A program made the translations under genes and the position numbers. The notes beneath the pieces are model-generated. The model saw only the letters and a list, made by a program, of their open reading frames with translations. It was not told the DNA's origin and made no database searches. From assembly GCF_000179575.2 (NCBI RefSeq), contig NC_015636.1, forward strand, positions 62,001-126,000: a DNA stretch of 64,000 nt. Direction: 5' to 3'. The stretch comes from Methanothermococcus okinawensis IH1 (GTDB taxonomy: Archaea > AGJL01 > Methanococci > Methanococcales > Methanococcaceae). This document shows, piece by piece, positions 38,530 to 48,653 of this stretch. The stretch's first letter is position 1; each line of letters starts with the position of its first letter.

Positions 38530-39552
38530 TTAAATAACTCCTGTTTCTTTTAATATTGATTCTGCCTTTTCCTTTGAAATTCCATTTCTCAATATGGTAT
38601 AGCGATTTCTAATTTTATGAGCTATTGTCAGTGCTTCTATTAATACATCATCATCAAAACCGAGCTCATGCCCTGTGGTTGGAGCTTTTGTTTTTTTAAG
38701 TGATAATTTTATATGTTCTATAATTTCTTTACTTAAATTTCCTTCGATATGGTGTATATATGATGAAATAATTGTTCCTACTCCGCACTGCTCTCCATGA
38801 AGGCTATTTACTTTCAAATCATATTTTATTTTTAAGTAATCAAGGGCATGGGAAAAGAGATGCTCACTTCCAGATGCAGGTCTTGTAGAGCCTGCTATGG
38901 CTATGGTAATACCGCTTCCAATAAGTGCTTTAACAAGTTTTTTTGAATATTCGTGGATATTGCACTCATAATCATCTGGTTCATTTACCACATATTCTAT
39001 TAATTCTTTGGCTATTGTTTTTGAAAATATGGCGGAGCTCTCACTGTATTCTTCACCAATTTCTTTATGTGCTAAATCCCAATCCAATACAGCAGTAATA
39101 TTTGAAACAACATCACCCAATCCCGCAGTTAAAAGTCTTTTGGGGGATTTTTCTATGGTGGTTATATCTGCAATTATTGCTATTGGGGATTCTGCCATGA
39201 TTGAAGGCTGTTTTAATGAGATTACAGGTGATGCTATACCGTCATTTGATGCAGTAGTTGGTATGGATATAAACGGCTTTTTTGAATGATATGCAATGTA
39301 TTTACCAATATCTATGGATTTTCCACCGCCAACACCAATTATAGCGTCATAATCTTTTGTAAGTTTATTAATGGATACAATATCATCTAAATTAACATCT
39401 GAATAATATATCCTATCAAAATTGGGAGCATATTTTTTTGTTTTTTTGCCAGATATTACAAGGGGATTCTTTAAATTAAGTTTTGAAAGTATATCATATA
39501 ATGCACTAATCCCATTTTCTTCAATAACTATATATCTTGGTATGGTTATCAT
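38530..39552 (-). CDS. egsA: sn-glycerol-1-phosphate dehydrogenase
   Basis: 340 residues. [20 protein letters not shown] binds NAD(P)[16 protein letters not shown] is the family signature, and the metal ligands come from AGLGDVVSN (Asp), [11 protein letters not shown] (His) and LHGEQCGVG (His). The enzyme reduces dihydroxyacetone phosphate to sn-glycerol-1-phosphate, the first step of archaeal membrane lipids. Geranylgeranyl reductase, which saturates the lipid chains, is encoded only 0.7 kb away, divergently. Confidence 0.95.
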   Translation of the reverse strand: MITIPRYIVIEENGISALYDILSKLNLKNPLVISGKKTKKYAPNFDRIYYSDVNLDDIVSINKLTKDYDAIIGVGGGKSIDIGKYIAYHSKKPFISIPTTASNDGIASPVISLKQPSIMAESPIAIIADITTIEKSPKRLLTAGLGDVVSNITAVLDWDLAHKEIGEEYSESSAIFSKTIAKELIEYVVNEPDDYECNIHEYSKKLVKALIGSGITIAIAGSTRPASGSEHLFSHALDYLKIKYDLKVNSLHGEQCGVGTIISSYIHHIEGNLSKEIIEHIKLSLKKTKAPTTGHELGFDDDVLIEALTIAHKIRNRYTILRNGISKEKAESILKETGVI

Positions 39553-39719
39553 TTTTTCACTATAAAAGTATTATTTGCTTATTTTCCCTATATGCACTTA
39601 TTATATATTATTATGTCATTTTATTATTATATTATTTCATTTATTTTCATTGATATTGTCTTTTCTATTTTATATTCCATATATTATCGTATATTACTTT
39701 TTATTTTATACTAATTTTT

Positions 39720-39929
39720 TTATTGTCTATTGTTATCTTTTATTTTATTACCTTTTAAATATAAAGCATCAATAGGGCAGTAATCCACACAAATTCCACA
39801 TTCTGTGCATTTTTCTTTATCAACAATAGCCATCCCATAGGTGGTGATAGCTTCAAAAGGGCAGAAAGGAACACATTCTCCACATCCTACACATTTATCC
39901 AATACAGTCATCATATTTTCACAGTGCAT
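39720..39929 (-). CDS. Small 2[4Fe-4S] ferredoxin
   Basis: 69 residues with two complete cluster motifs, CVGCGECVPFCPFEAI and CTECGICVDYCPIDAL, each CX2CX2CX3CP. It is an electron carrier. Its gene is divergent from geranylgeranyl reductase, an enzyme that needs low-potential electrons, so it may be the donor; that is positional inference. Confidence 0.9.
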   Translation of the reverse strand: MHCENMMTVLDKCVGCGECVPFCPFEAITTYGMAIVDKEKCTECGICVDYCPIDALYLKGNKIKDNNRQ

Positions 39930-40219
39930 GGTTTTTTAATGTAAATAATTTTTTAATATAATTTTTAAATTTATTATTTTTATTAATTTTTAAATTTTAA
40001 TATTATTATATTTTTTGTTTTTGTTAAACTTACTTATAATTAAATCATTATTCCAATTATATTAAAATTTTTCTTTTATAAAACCTAAATCATGTTATAT
40101 ATTTAAATTATAGTATCATAAAAAGAGTAAGAAATAAAACTATAAGAATAATAAGAAGAATAATAATAAAAATAAGATAAATAAAATAAGAAAAAATTGA
40201 ATAAATTAGGGGAAGTTAT

Positions 40220-41425
40220 ATGGATTTTGAAAAATACGATGTGGTTATAATAGGTGGAGGTCCTGTGGGCTGTATTACTGGGGAACATATAAAAAATCAT
40301 AAAGTTTTGATTGTTGAGGAACATCAAACAATAGGAGCTCCTTTACAGTGTGCAGGATTGGTGAGTAAAAAAGGTGTGGAAGAGCTCGGTAATCCTAAGG
40401 GAGCAGTAAATAAGATAAGGGGAGCATATATTCATTCAAAGAATCACACTGTAAAAATAGGAAATGAAGAAGTTAGGGCTTATGTATTTGAAAGAAAAGT
40501 TATGGACAAAGACATAGCAATAAGAGCTTCAAAAAAAGTTGATTTTTTATTAAAAGCCTATGGAAGATTAATAACTGATAAGAATAATACAATAAATGAA
40601 AAAAAGAATTTACTAAATTTTAACAGGTTAAATTTTTTAAAGCGTTCAGGGAATAAATATGGATTATCCATTAATCATCTTAGGGATACATATAAACTTT
40701 ATCCAAAGGTGGTAATTGGTGCAGATGGTGCAAGGTCAAGTATTGGAAAATCCGCAGGTATTCCTATGAATAGAGAAATATTATCCGGAGCTCAGGTTGA
40801 GGTGGTTAATGTAGATATCGATGATGATTTTGTCCATGTCTTTTTTGATAAATCCTACTGTAAAGATTTTTTTATGTGGATAATTCCAATGGGAAAAGAT
40901 AGGGCAAGGGTTGGCATGTGTGATAGCTCAAATACCTATAACAAACTTTTAAATTTTATAAACAATCATCCAATAGCATCTGAAATTTTGAAGAATGCTG
41001 TTCCAGTAGAATTTTCAGTCGGAGCTCTTCCAATAGGTCATCTAAAAACGACTGTTAAAAATAATTTAATGCTTGTAGGTGATGCCGCAGGACAGGTAAA
41101 ACCTTTAAGTGGAGGAGGTCTATATTATGGGGCAAAATGTGCTAAAATCTGTGGAAAAATTGTGGATGAATTTTTATCCAATGATTATAATATAAATTAT
41201 TTAAAAAAATATGAACTCATGTGGAGAAAAAGTATAGGTAATGAAATTGATTTTGGATTAAGATTTAGAAGCATATTAAAAAAAATGGATGATAAAAAAT
41301 TAAATATGTTTCTGGAATTTGTAATAAAAAATAATCTTATAGAGTATATAAATGAAAAAGGGGATATGGACAATCCTTCAACCATTTTAAAAGATTTATT
41401 TAAAAGATTTTTGGGTATTAATTGA
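40220..41425 (+). CDS. Geranylgeranyl reductase family protein (archaeal lipid saturation)
   Basis: 401 residues. The FAD-binding dinucleotide fold opens at DVVIIGGGPVGCITGEHI, LQCAGLVSKKGVEEL is the conserved cysteine-containing GGR segment, VVIGADGARSSIGKSAGI and LMLVGDAAGQVKPLSGGGLYY complete FAD binding. It reduces the double bonds of digeranylgeranylglycerophospholipids to phytanyl chains. The start follows GGGGAAGTTAT. It ends ~40 bases before the CRISPR array begins. Confidence 0.88.
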   Translation: MDFEKYDVVIIGGGPVGCITGEHIKNHKVLIVEEHQTIGAPLQCAGLVSKKGVEELGNPKGAVNKIRGAYIHSKNHTVKIGNEEVRAYVFERKVMDKDIAIRASKKVDFLLKAYGRLITDKNNTINEKKNLLNFNRLNFLKRSGNKYGLSINHLRDTYKLYPKVVIGADGARSSIGKSAGIPMNREILSGAQVEVVNVDIDDDFVHVFFDKSYCKDFFMWIIPMGKDRARVGMCDSSNTYNKLLNFINNHPIASEILKNAVPVEFSVGALPIGHLKTTVKNNLMLVGDAAGQVKPLSGGGLYYGAKCAKICGKIVDEFLSNDYNINYLKKYELMWRKSIGNEIDFGLRFRSILKKMDDKKLNMFLEFVIKNNLIEYINEKGDMDNPSTILKDLFKRFLGIN

Positions 41426-41465
41426 ATTTATATCCTTTTAAAATAAACTATTTTTCTTTATTTAG

Positions 41466-43101
41466 ATTTCCATCCATCAATGGTCTGATTTTAACAGAAA
41501 ATTAACAGCAAAAATTGAAAATGTAAAAATAGTATTTCCATCCATCAATGGTCTGATTTTAACATAAAATGTTTTAAATTTATTATATGATTCATCTCCA
41601 TTTCCATCCATCAATGGTCTGATTTTAACGCAGTAGAAGAGATAATTATAATTAAAGAGCTCAAATTTCCATCCATCAATGGTCTGATTTTAACTATCAA
41701 TTTGAATGTATTATATCAGTTGATACTAAAATATTTCCATCCATCAATGGTCTGATTTTAACAAGTGCAGATATTCTTTCAATGATAGCAAAATCGTTAT
41801 TTCCATCCATCAATGGTCTGATTTTAACTTAAAAGTTCGTGCAGAAAAAACCTAACTTTCCTTGCATTTCCATCCATCAATGGTCTGATTTTAACTTAAA
41901 GAACCAACATTAAAAGAATACATATTAAAAGTATATTTCCATCCATCAATGGTCTGATTTTAACAAAATAAGCGAAATAATAACCTATGTTAATAAAAAA
42001 ATTTCCATCCATCAATGGTCTGATTTTAACGGACAAATACTTCAAATTATTGAGAGTATTTTATATTTCCATCCATCAATGGTCTGATTTTAACCTTATG
42101 TCTTTTTTTAGTTTGGCTTGCGGATGGTCGTATTTCCATCCATCAATGGTCTGATTTTAACGATAAATTTAAAACACATGATTTTGTTAAATTTTTTAAT
42201 TTCCATCCATCAATGGTCTGATTTTAACAGTCGTTAAAAAATTATCTAAAAAATTATCTAAAAAAATTTCCATCCATCAATGGTCTGATTTTAACTATCA
42301 CATCCGTTAAAGCATATGTAGTTGATGATTCATTTCCATCCATCAATGGTCTGATTTTAACGTTATTGATGTTGATAACTTATACAGTAGGCTAAATTTC
42401 CATCCATCAATGGTCTGATTTTAACATAGTAGTTTGTAATTAACATCTGTTTTAGTTTAGGATTTCCATCCATCAATGGTCTGATTTTAACCTGGAAATT
42501 TCCAGCAAGAAGTTTAAACGGATATGTTATTTCCATCCATCAATGGTCTGATTTTAACTTAGGAACTACAACACCAATTGATTTTTTATTACCAGAATTT
42601 CCATCCATCAATGGTCTGATTTTAACAAAAATGAAATAAGTTTAACTGAATTATGTGTTTCATCATTTCCATCCATCAATGGTCTGATTTTAACTGTGTT
42701 CACCTCATACGTATCTAATATATTGGTGAATTATTTCCATCCATCAATGGTCTGATTTTAACGGAAGAGATATTGGAATGTCCAGGTGGGGCATACCATT
42801 ACTCCAATTTCCATCCATCAATGGTCTGATTTTAACATTTTTAGGGGTTGTTGGTTTTACAGTTTTTCTTTTAATTTCCATCCATCAATGGTCTGATTTT
42901 AACAATCATCCCTATTATATTAGCCGCTATCATCATCTTATTTCCATCCATCAATGGTCTGATTTTAACCGGGGGTTACCACAACCACCACCATTACACA
43001 TATAGATTTCCATCCATCAATGGTCTGATTTTAACTAATAGAAATATAAACCCTGAAGAATGCGAAGAATAATTTCCATCCATCAATGGTCTGATTTTAA
43101 C
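41466..43101 (-). CRISPR. CRISPR array: 25 identical 30-bp repeats, 24 spacers
   Basis: In the orientation of the cas genes (minus) each repeat starts GTTAAAATCAGACC and ends ATGGATGGAAAT, much like the M. jannaschii repeat, so crRNAs would carry an ATGGAAAT 5' tag. Every repeat I checked is identical, including both ends. Spacers are 34-39 bases except one of 44 (42763-42806). The internal CCAT-CA-ATGG gives a small hairpin. The first repeat starts at 41466 and the last ends at 43101; the leader side is at high coordinates. The spacer at 42229-42265 has an internal AAAAAATTATCT repeat and that at 41630-41664 contains GAGCTC. Confidence 0.98.
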
Positions 43102-43472
43102 AGTTCAAAAATTTTCTTATTTTCTATAAAATACCTTTGCATTACCCCTATATAAACCTTGCATCTCGAATCACATTGATTTTTGTTATTTATATAGTTT
43201 TGGTGGTGATTTACGACGGATGATTTGGAGATATTTAGGAATATAAAAGATATTAAATTGATATTTTTTTAAAATCTAAAAAATTTACAAGGAACAGATG
43301 AAAACAACATAATATATAAAAAATCTCTTAAAAATCTCTATAATTTTATTTATATAAATATATTAATTATACTAAAAATTTTAGTGATTTACGACGAATA
43401 ATTTAAAGAGATTTAAAAAAATAAAAATTATATAAGCAATATAATAAAAAAATAAGTAAAATTAGTAAGGAT
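43102..43472 (-). promoter_or_regulatory. CRISPR leader with a duplicated GTGATTTACGACG motif
   Basis: 371 AT-rich bases between the array and cas6, with no ORF. A block beginning GTGATTTACGACG occurs at 43206 and again at 43384, 178 bases apart, each followed by a similar ~30-base purine-rich tail. It should contain the promoter for the pre-crRNA and sites used in spacer integration; the repeated block is the only clear conserved element. Confidence 0.7.
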
Positions 43473-44174
43473 TTATACTTTACATATTCCAAAGCCCATT
43501 GAATTTTTCTCACCAAATCCGCATTCATAACCAAACTTAATTAATTCATAGTCTCCTTCAACTTTAAACACGAGCTCCGAACATCTATGATATATACCTT
43601 TTAATTCAACCCTTTTCTTTTTAAATGCCCTTATTTCAAAATCAAAATCATAATCGCATTTGCCGTAGAATCTTTCATACTTGTTTATTAGGTTATTTTT
43701 AAAGTATTCGTAAAACCTACTATCATCGGGAAGGATATCTATTATTTTATCATTTTCTTTGTTTCCCATTCTTAAATATACAGGAGATATTGTTTTTAAC
43801 ATGTTAAATTCCTCAGGAATTTTTTCAATGGTTAATGTATATGGCATGAATTTAATACCTCCAACATCGAGCTCGCCATAGCAATTGAATAATCCATCAA
43901 TAAAATTTTTCATAAATTCATCATCTGGTGAAGATATATGTAAATATGCCCGCCCATCTTTTGTAATTATCCCGTTATCTTTATTTAGCTTTCTTCTTGC
44001 TATATCCAACCTCGAAAATGTGAAAAATTTATATCTGTCATAATCATGAAGTTTCTTAGAATATTCTGGATTAAAATTATGAAGCACATCATATATCGCA
44101 GATGCCAAATGATACTGATAATTGAATGGAATTAGTTTTTCTTTTTCAGTTCGGAGCTCTAACTTTATCCTCAT
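43473..44174 (-). CDS. cas6: CRISPR endoribonuclease Cas6
   Basis: 233 residues of two ferredoxin-like folds: MRIKLELRTEKEKLIPFNYQ, then FTFSRLDIARRKLN, and the C-terminal glycine-rich GFGEKNSMGFGICKV typical of Cas6. It cuts the pre-crRNA within each repeat to leave the 8-nt tag. Candidate catalytic histidines are H22 (YQYHLASAIY), as in archaeal Cas6. It is the last gene of the cas set, nearest the array. Confidence 0.92.
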   Translation of the reverse strand: MRIKLELRTEKEKLIPFNYQYHLASAIYDVLHNFNPEYSKKLHDYDRYKFFTFSRLDIARRKLNKDNGIITKDGRAYLHISSPDDEFMKNFIDGLFNCYGELDVGGIKFMPYTLTIEKIPEEFNMLKTISPVYLRMGNKENDKIIDILPDDSRFYEYFKNNLINKYERFYGKCDYDFDFEIRAFKKKRVELKGIYHRCSELVFKVEGDYELIKFGYECGFGEKNSMGFGICKV

Positions 44175-44198
44175 ACTTACACTTCCCCTCTTTTTATT

Positions 44199-44462
44199 TT
44201 ATAATATATCGGATTGAATATTCTTATCAATCCCTATAATATTTCTATCTATAAATTTTCTATCTTTTAATTTAAATATTATTACGCTGTCAAGTTTTTT
44301 ATCTATTATATTATTAATACCTTGCTCCACTTTTATATATTCTGATTCTGTTAATTCTCCTTCAAATACACTATTTTGAACCCAATTCAACCAAACCCTT
44401 AAAAATTTCTTTATTTTATTTACCCTCTCAACCCCTACATCATAAACGATTATCACATACAT
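44199..44462 (-). CDS. cas2: CRISPR adaptation nuclease Cas2
   Basis: 87 residues. MYVIIVYDVGVERVNKIKKF has the conserved strand and aspartate (YDV), LNWVQNSVFEGELTESEY follows, with IIFKLKDRKFIDRNIIG near the end. Cas2 joins Cas1 in the complex that inserts spacers. It starts 10 bases after cas1 ends. Confidence 0.95.
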   Translation of the reverse strand: MYVIIVYDVGVERVNKIKKFLRVWLNWVQNSVFEGELTESEYIKVEQGINNIIDKKLDSVIIFKLKDRKFIDRNIIGIDKNIQSDIL

Positions 44463-44471
44463 ATATAATCA

Positions 44472-45437
44472 TCACCACCAAATTATAAAAGGTTCGTATT
44501 TTTCCATTCCTAAAATATGTTTTTGAAGTTTGTAGCATTCCAACCTTATTAATCTTTGATAAGATACTTTTCTGTTTAGTTTTCTATGTTTTATGGTATT
44601 TTCAAGCTGTTTTTTATAATAATTTAAAAATATTCTCTTCCCATCTTCATTCAATAGACAGTAATTTAAATCCTTCTCAAAATGCTCTTCTTGCATTATT
44701 TTTTTATTTATCAAATTAAATATTAACCTATCCACCAACAACGGTTTAAAAACATCGGCAATATCAAGAGCAAGTGAATACCTTCTATCCGAAGGCTCGT
44801 GAAGGTAGGATATTGTTGGATGCAAATAGGTATTGAATATTTCAGTAATTACCGTGGCATATAAAAGGGAGTTTCCAAAACTGATTAAGGCGTTTAACTC
44901 GTTGTGTGGTGGTCTTCTGCTTCTTTTTTCAAATTGAAAGTGATTTATTATCTTATCAAAATTTCCGTAGTATTCATTCCTCATCAAAGCCTCAACAGAC
45001 ATTATGTCGGTTATATTATTTGAATTATTTAGTCTTTTCATTATGTCTTCTATTGGAAAATCAATCTTATATCTTGCTAAATTCCGATAAATATTTTTAG
45101 CACTGCCTTCAACGAATTTCTTTGCAATGTAGTTTCTTTTATATTTATCCAAATAATGACTTGACTGATGCACCACCACATTTCCAGAAAATCGCTCCCC
45201 CTTTGGATAGAAACTCCCAACATACCAACCATTTCTATTAAAATAATGAATTGGAACACTGTATTTTGCCAATAGTTCGACAACCTTTGAAGTATATGAA
45301 ACTGCACCATAACTGTAAATAGCATATATTTTTTCAACGGGAATCGGTGTTTTTTTCCCATTTTTATCTATAAAATATATGGTATTTTCTTTTCTTACAA
45401 GTTTTCCATCTGTTGTAATATATTTATTTGATTTCAT
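44472..45437 (-). CDS. cas1: CRISPR integrase Cas1
   Basis: 321 residues, type I family. The metal-binding residues are in place: the glutamate in ALMRNEYYGNFDKIINHF region/NELNALISFGNSLLYA, the histidine in YLHEPSDRRYSLALDIADVF with its following aspartates. The N-terminal beta domain is KYITTDGKLVRKENTIYFID. It integrates new spacers at the leader end. Genes cas4, cas1 and cas2 are contiguous, 10-12 bases apart. Confidence 0.95.
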   Translation of the reverse strand: MKSNKYITTDGKLVRKENTIYFIDKNGKKTPIPVEKIYAIYSYGAVSYTSKVVELLAKYSVPIHYFNRNGWYVGSFYPKGERFSGNVVVHQSSHYLDKYKRNYIAKKFVEGSAKNIYRNLARYKIDFPIEDIMKRLNNSNNITDIMSVEALMRNEYYGNFDKIINHFQFEKRSRRPPHNELNALISFGNSLLYATVITEIFNTYLHPTISYLHEPSDRRYSLALDIADVFKPLLVDRLIFNLINKKIMQEEHFEKDLNYCLLNEDGKRIFLNYYKKQLENTIKHRKLNRKVSYQRLIRLECYKLQKHILGMEKYEPFIIWW

Positions 45438-45449
45438 ATTCCTCCCCCG

Positions 45450-45968
45450 TTATGAAAAACAAAATTCATAATAGGCACATTTTTTACAATAACTCTTTCT
45501 CTCAGGTTTTATAGGTTTATCTTGGTGTATTATGTTCTCAATATCTTCGATAATTTTCATCAATTCTTTTTCATCCTTTTTAGTTAATATTATTTTTTCT
45601 ACCTTATGTTTTGATGGATAATTTAGAATTCCGATGGCTTCTATACCTAATTTTTTTAGATAATACAGATAATATAAAAGCTGATATATATCTGCCTTTT
45701 TCATTCTATCGGATTTTTTAACCTCATGAACTTCTAAAATCCCCTCACTATTTCTTATAAAATCTATGGCTATGCTGTTGATAATTACCTCTTTTCTTTC
45801 ATTTTTGTAGGAGCTCCTATGGATAATATTACCGAGCTCTACAATGTCGCTCTCTTTTTCCATCTGAATATTTTTTGAAAAAAGATAAAGTTTTGTTTTG
45901 CATATGAAGTAGTAATTTATCTGAGCTCCTCTGATTTTTAATTCCTTAAATGAGTTTATTAAGTCCAT
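45450..45968 (-). CDS. cas4: CRISPR adaptation exonuclease Cas4
   Basis: 172 residues. A lone cysteine (YYFICKTKLYLF) near residue 23 and the C-terminal CKKCAYYEFC provide the iron-sulfur ligands. The RecB-type nuclease core is visible at IVELGNIIHRSSY, IDFIRNSEGILEVHEVKKSD (Asp...Glu-Val-Lys) and IYQLLYYLYYLKKLG. It trims and selects pre-spacers by their PAM. The gene begins eight bases after cas3'. Confidence 0.93.
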   Translation of the reverse strand: MDLINSFKELKIRGAQINYYFICKTKLYLFSKNIQMEKESDIVELGNIIHRSSYKNERKEVIINSIAIDFIRNSEGILEVHEVKKSDRMKKADIYQLLYYLYYLKKLGIEAIGILNYPSKHKVEKIILTKKDEKELMKIIEDIENIIHQDKPIKPERKSYCKKCAYYEFCFS

Positions 45969-45976
45969 AATATCCC

Positions 45977-47968
45977 TTAAAGAATATCATCATCAAATAT
46001 CTCCGTTAAATTAACTTTTAAATCATATATTTCAATCCTTTTCTTAGAATATATGGGTGATAACATTTCAATATTTTTTGTTAAATTCTCAAAAAATTTC
46101 CTATCATTAAAATATTTTCTTGCATGAATTTTCCAAATCTCAAATTTTTCCATAAATATGTCGCCTATATAATCAGAATATATAAACTTAAACCATTCAG
46201 ATTTATTTTTTCCACCAATGGTAGTTACACCCATGGCATCTTCTAATAACGAATATGTATCAATACCAACAACTACATTTTTCCGTTTATCCCTAAAATC
46301 CTCAATAAAAATAGTTTTAGTTTCTTTATCTATTTTAACAAATGCATTATTCAATAACCACATTAAATCATATTCTGTTTCCTTTTTACTATCATAGATT
46401 ACTTTCCAAATTATGCTGTCATTTCTAAATCTTTTAAATGAATTTTTTATGGTTTTCCACCATTTCAATAGATTGTCTCCCACATCTTTATCAACGATAT
46501 CTTCATCGATATCATCTTTAATAGCTTTCATCTTTTTATTTAAGTAATAAAATACCCAATAGTATTGAAATTTATTAGTTAAATCGTTTAAAATTTTCCT
46601 CCTATTGTATGATGGTTTATATAAATACTCCTCCATCGAGTTTATAATACTCCATAATATGGCACCGCAAAATTTAGGGATTTTGTCTTTTTTAAATTCC
46701 CTATCTTCAAAGACATTTTTCATTAAATCCACAAAATCGTAATAATTTATCTTATAATATTTTTTTACATTATCAATATTTTTTGTTAAATTATTATACA
46801 CCCTTGGAGTTATGGTGCAGTATATCTTACATTTTTCTTTACCTCTCCCAACTCTCCCAATCCTCTGCATAAAATTTCTAAAATACATCCCAGAATCCAT
46901 ATAACATAATGACACAGGATAATTTACACCAACCTCTGACTTTGAAGTTGTAATTATAATATCGGCGGCATTTATTTGGTTATAATTATTATTGTCCCTT
47001 TTTTCTTTTGTTTGTAATCCTGTGTCTATCCATACCTTGACATTTTCTTCCTTTAATTCCTTTTTAAGTATATATTTAAAGTTCATAGCATCCCTTAAAG
47101 AATTGAATATTATCAAAACCTTTTCATTTTTTGATAATGAAGACATTATTTCTGTTTTTACATTATAATTTAGCCTTTTATTGGTTACCAAATATCCAAA
47201 TAAACTTCTTTCAATATTTTTTGAGATTTTAATAAATTCAATATTCATCTCTCCTTGAATTATTCTTCCATCACTATTGTTATCCAATGGCTGTGTAACT
47301 ATATTTGGTATGATGGAATGTTCTTTGAAGAGCTCTATTAAGTTTTCCTCAGGAGTGGCAGAAACAAAAAACCATTTTATCTTTTTAAAATAATTCCATA
47401 AAGATAAAAATAAAATTAATATTGTTCCAAGTTGTTCCTCGTCGTATAAATGGTATTCATCAAAAATAATATAATCAAATTTATTAAAAAATTCAATCCA
47501 ATCTGAGAAATTTTTAACATGCCCAAATCTGTGGTATCCGCTATGCAATAGGTAATTTATTATATCTGGATTTGTTATAATAATTTCATTATCTTTTGTA
47601 GTTTCAATTAATTCTTCCCCTCTTTTCCTACCTTTTTTTATTAACGAATTTCCAGTTAATATTGCTGTTTTTATCCCCAAATTTTTAAAAGTCTTCTCAA
47701 TATCCTTTACCAAGGCATTTGTGGGTACTACGATTAATCCCCTCGGTTTTGTAAAAAAGTTATTATCCTCAGCATAACTAATTGGAAATGAAAAAGAAAA
47801 GGTTTTGCCTGCTCCAGTGGGAGCTACTATAAAATTTACATTGTTTAATTCAGCAATATCAGAATAAAAAATTTCTTGAAACTTGTGAAGGTTTATGTTG
47901 TATCTATCTATTGTTTTATTTCCAAGAGGGAGGGATTTTTTAGAAATCCTAATGTTTAAGTGCTCCAT
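45977..47968 (-). CDS. cas3: CRISPR helicase Cas3' (helicase only, type I-D)
   Basis: 663 residues. Walker A is APTGAGKTFSFSF (~residue 50), motif II DEYH (FDYIIFDEYHLY), motif III VSATPEE, and motif VI QRIGRVGRGKEKC. There is no HD nuclease domain at either end; in this locus the HD motif is in Cas10d, which is the defining arrangement of subtype I-D. The helicase unwinds target DNA for cleavage. DEYH instead of DEAH is a known superfamily 2 variant. Confidence 0.92.
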   Translation of the reverse strand: MEHLNIRISKKSLPLGNKTIDRYNINLHKFQEIFYSDIAELNNVNFIVAPTGAGKTFSFSFPISYAEDNNFFTKPRGLIVVPTNALVKDIEKTFKNLGIKTAILTGNSLIKKGRKRGEELIETTKDNEIIITNPDIINYLLHSGYHRFGHVKNFSDWIEFFNKFDYIIFDEYHLYDEEQLGTILILFLSLWNYFKKIKWFFVSATPEENLIELFKEHSIIPNIVTQPLDNNSDGRIIQGEMNIEFIKISKNIERSLFGYLVTNKRLNYNVKTEIMSSLSKNEKVLIIFNSLRDAMNFKYILKKELKEENVKVWIDTGLQTKEKRDNNNYNQINAADIIITTSKSEVGVNYPVSLCYMDSGMYFRNFMQRIGRVGRGKEKCKIYCTITPRVYNNLTKNIDNVKKYYKINYYDFVDLMKNVFEDREFKKDKIPKFCGAILWSIINSMEEYLYKPSYNRRKILNDLTNKFQYYWVFYYLNKKMKAIKDDIDEDIVDKDVGDNLLKWWKTIKNSFKRFRNDSIIWKVIYDSKKETEYDLMWLLNNAFVKIDKETKTIFIEDFRDKRKNVVVGIDTYSLLEDAMGVTTIGGKNKSEWFKFIYSDYIGDIFMEKFEIWKIHARKYFNDRKFFENLTKNIEMLSPIYSKKRIEIYDLKVNLTEIFDDDIL

Positions 47969-48010
47969 AATATATCACGACCGAGTAAATAAATTATGAA
48001 TATAAAAAAA

Positions 48011-48653
48011 TTAAGAAAATAATTCTAAAATATCATTATCATTACAGTTGGTAATTAATATATAATTGGAAAGTATATATTTTATAATTTGATTTTCCTT
48101 CAATTTTATATCTTTTCCAAATATTTTTTTGATGGTATACAGATTTAACCAGAGCTCCGATTCATGATGATTTTTCTCTTCCAACAGTATCAAACATTCC
48201 CTACCCGTTCCTATTCTTAGTGTGAATTTTTTTTGGAAGATTAATGGACTTATCATTTATCCATAATGACGCTTCAAATATCGAGCCCCCTTTAATTCCC
48301 TGAATATGAAAATAATTTTTAAACAGACCTTTTCCCATCTTCTCAATGATATTTTTTCTAACCATGTAATCGGAAATTTCAGATGTCTTTCTAGCATATA
48401 TTGGTGTTTTTTCAACTAATATTGGTCGTCCAATAGTCCAAAAAAAACCAAACTCTTTTATTTCTTCGTAGTTTGGTTTATCTTTCATCTGATAGGTGTA
48501 TTCTCGTTTCATGGCTAAATTGAAATTTAATGCATAATCCAATGCAATATCCCCTATGAATGGCTCAGTAGATGCCACACCTCCCTCGGTCCTATTGTAT
48601 GAAAATAATGGAGATAAGAGAGTTATTTTATAGTGTTTAAGCATATTAGACAC
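48011..48653 (-). CDS. csc1: Cas5-type effector Csc1, frameshifted
   Basis: The first frame (48653-48201) starts MSNMLKHYKITLLSPLFSYN and has TEPFIGDIALDYALNFNLAM, then drifts after INLPKK into IHTKNRNG-stop. The second frame (48256-48011) carries the matching family end FTLRIGTGRECLILLEEKN. They join across an A8 run near 48233 as a +1 shift, i.e. one A too many. Restored length is ~214 aa, normal for Csc1. It caps the 5' end of crRNA in the I-D Cascade. Whether the interference complex works here depends on this junction being an error, or on frameshifting. Starts eight bases inside the csc2 3' end. Confidence 0.88.

Noticed and set aside
39575-39775. 66-residue hydrophobic plus-strand frame between egsA and ferredoxin
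   Set aside because: Artefact of T-rich intergenic DNA; overlaps the ferredoxin 3' end.
42778-43005. 75-residue frame with repeated SIHQWSDFN units
   Set aside because: The repeating unit is the translated CRISPR repeat; not a protein-coding gene.
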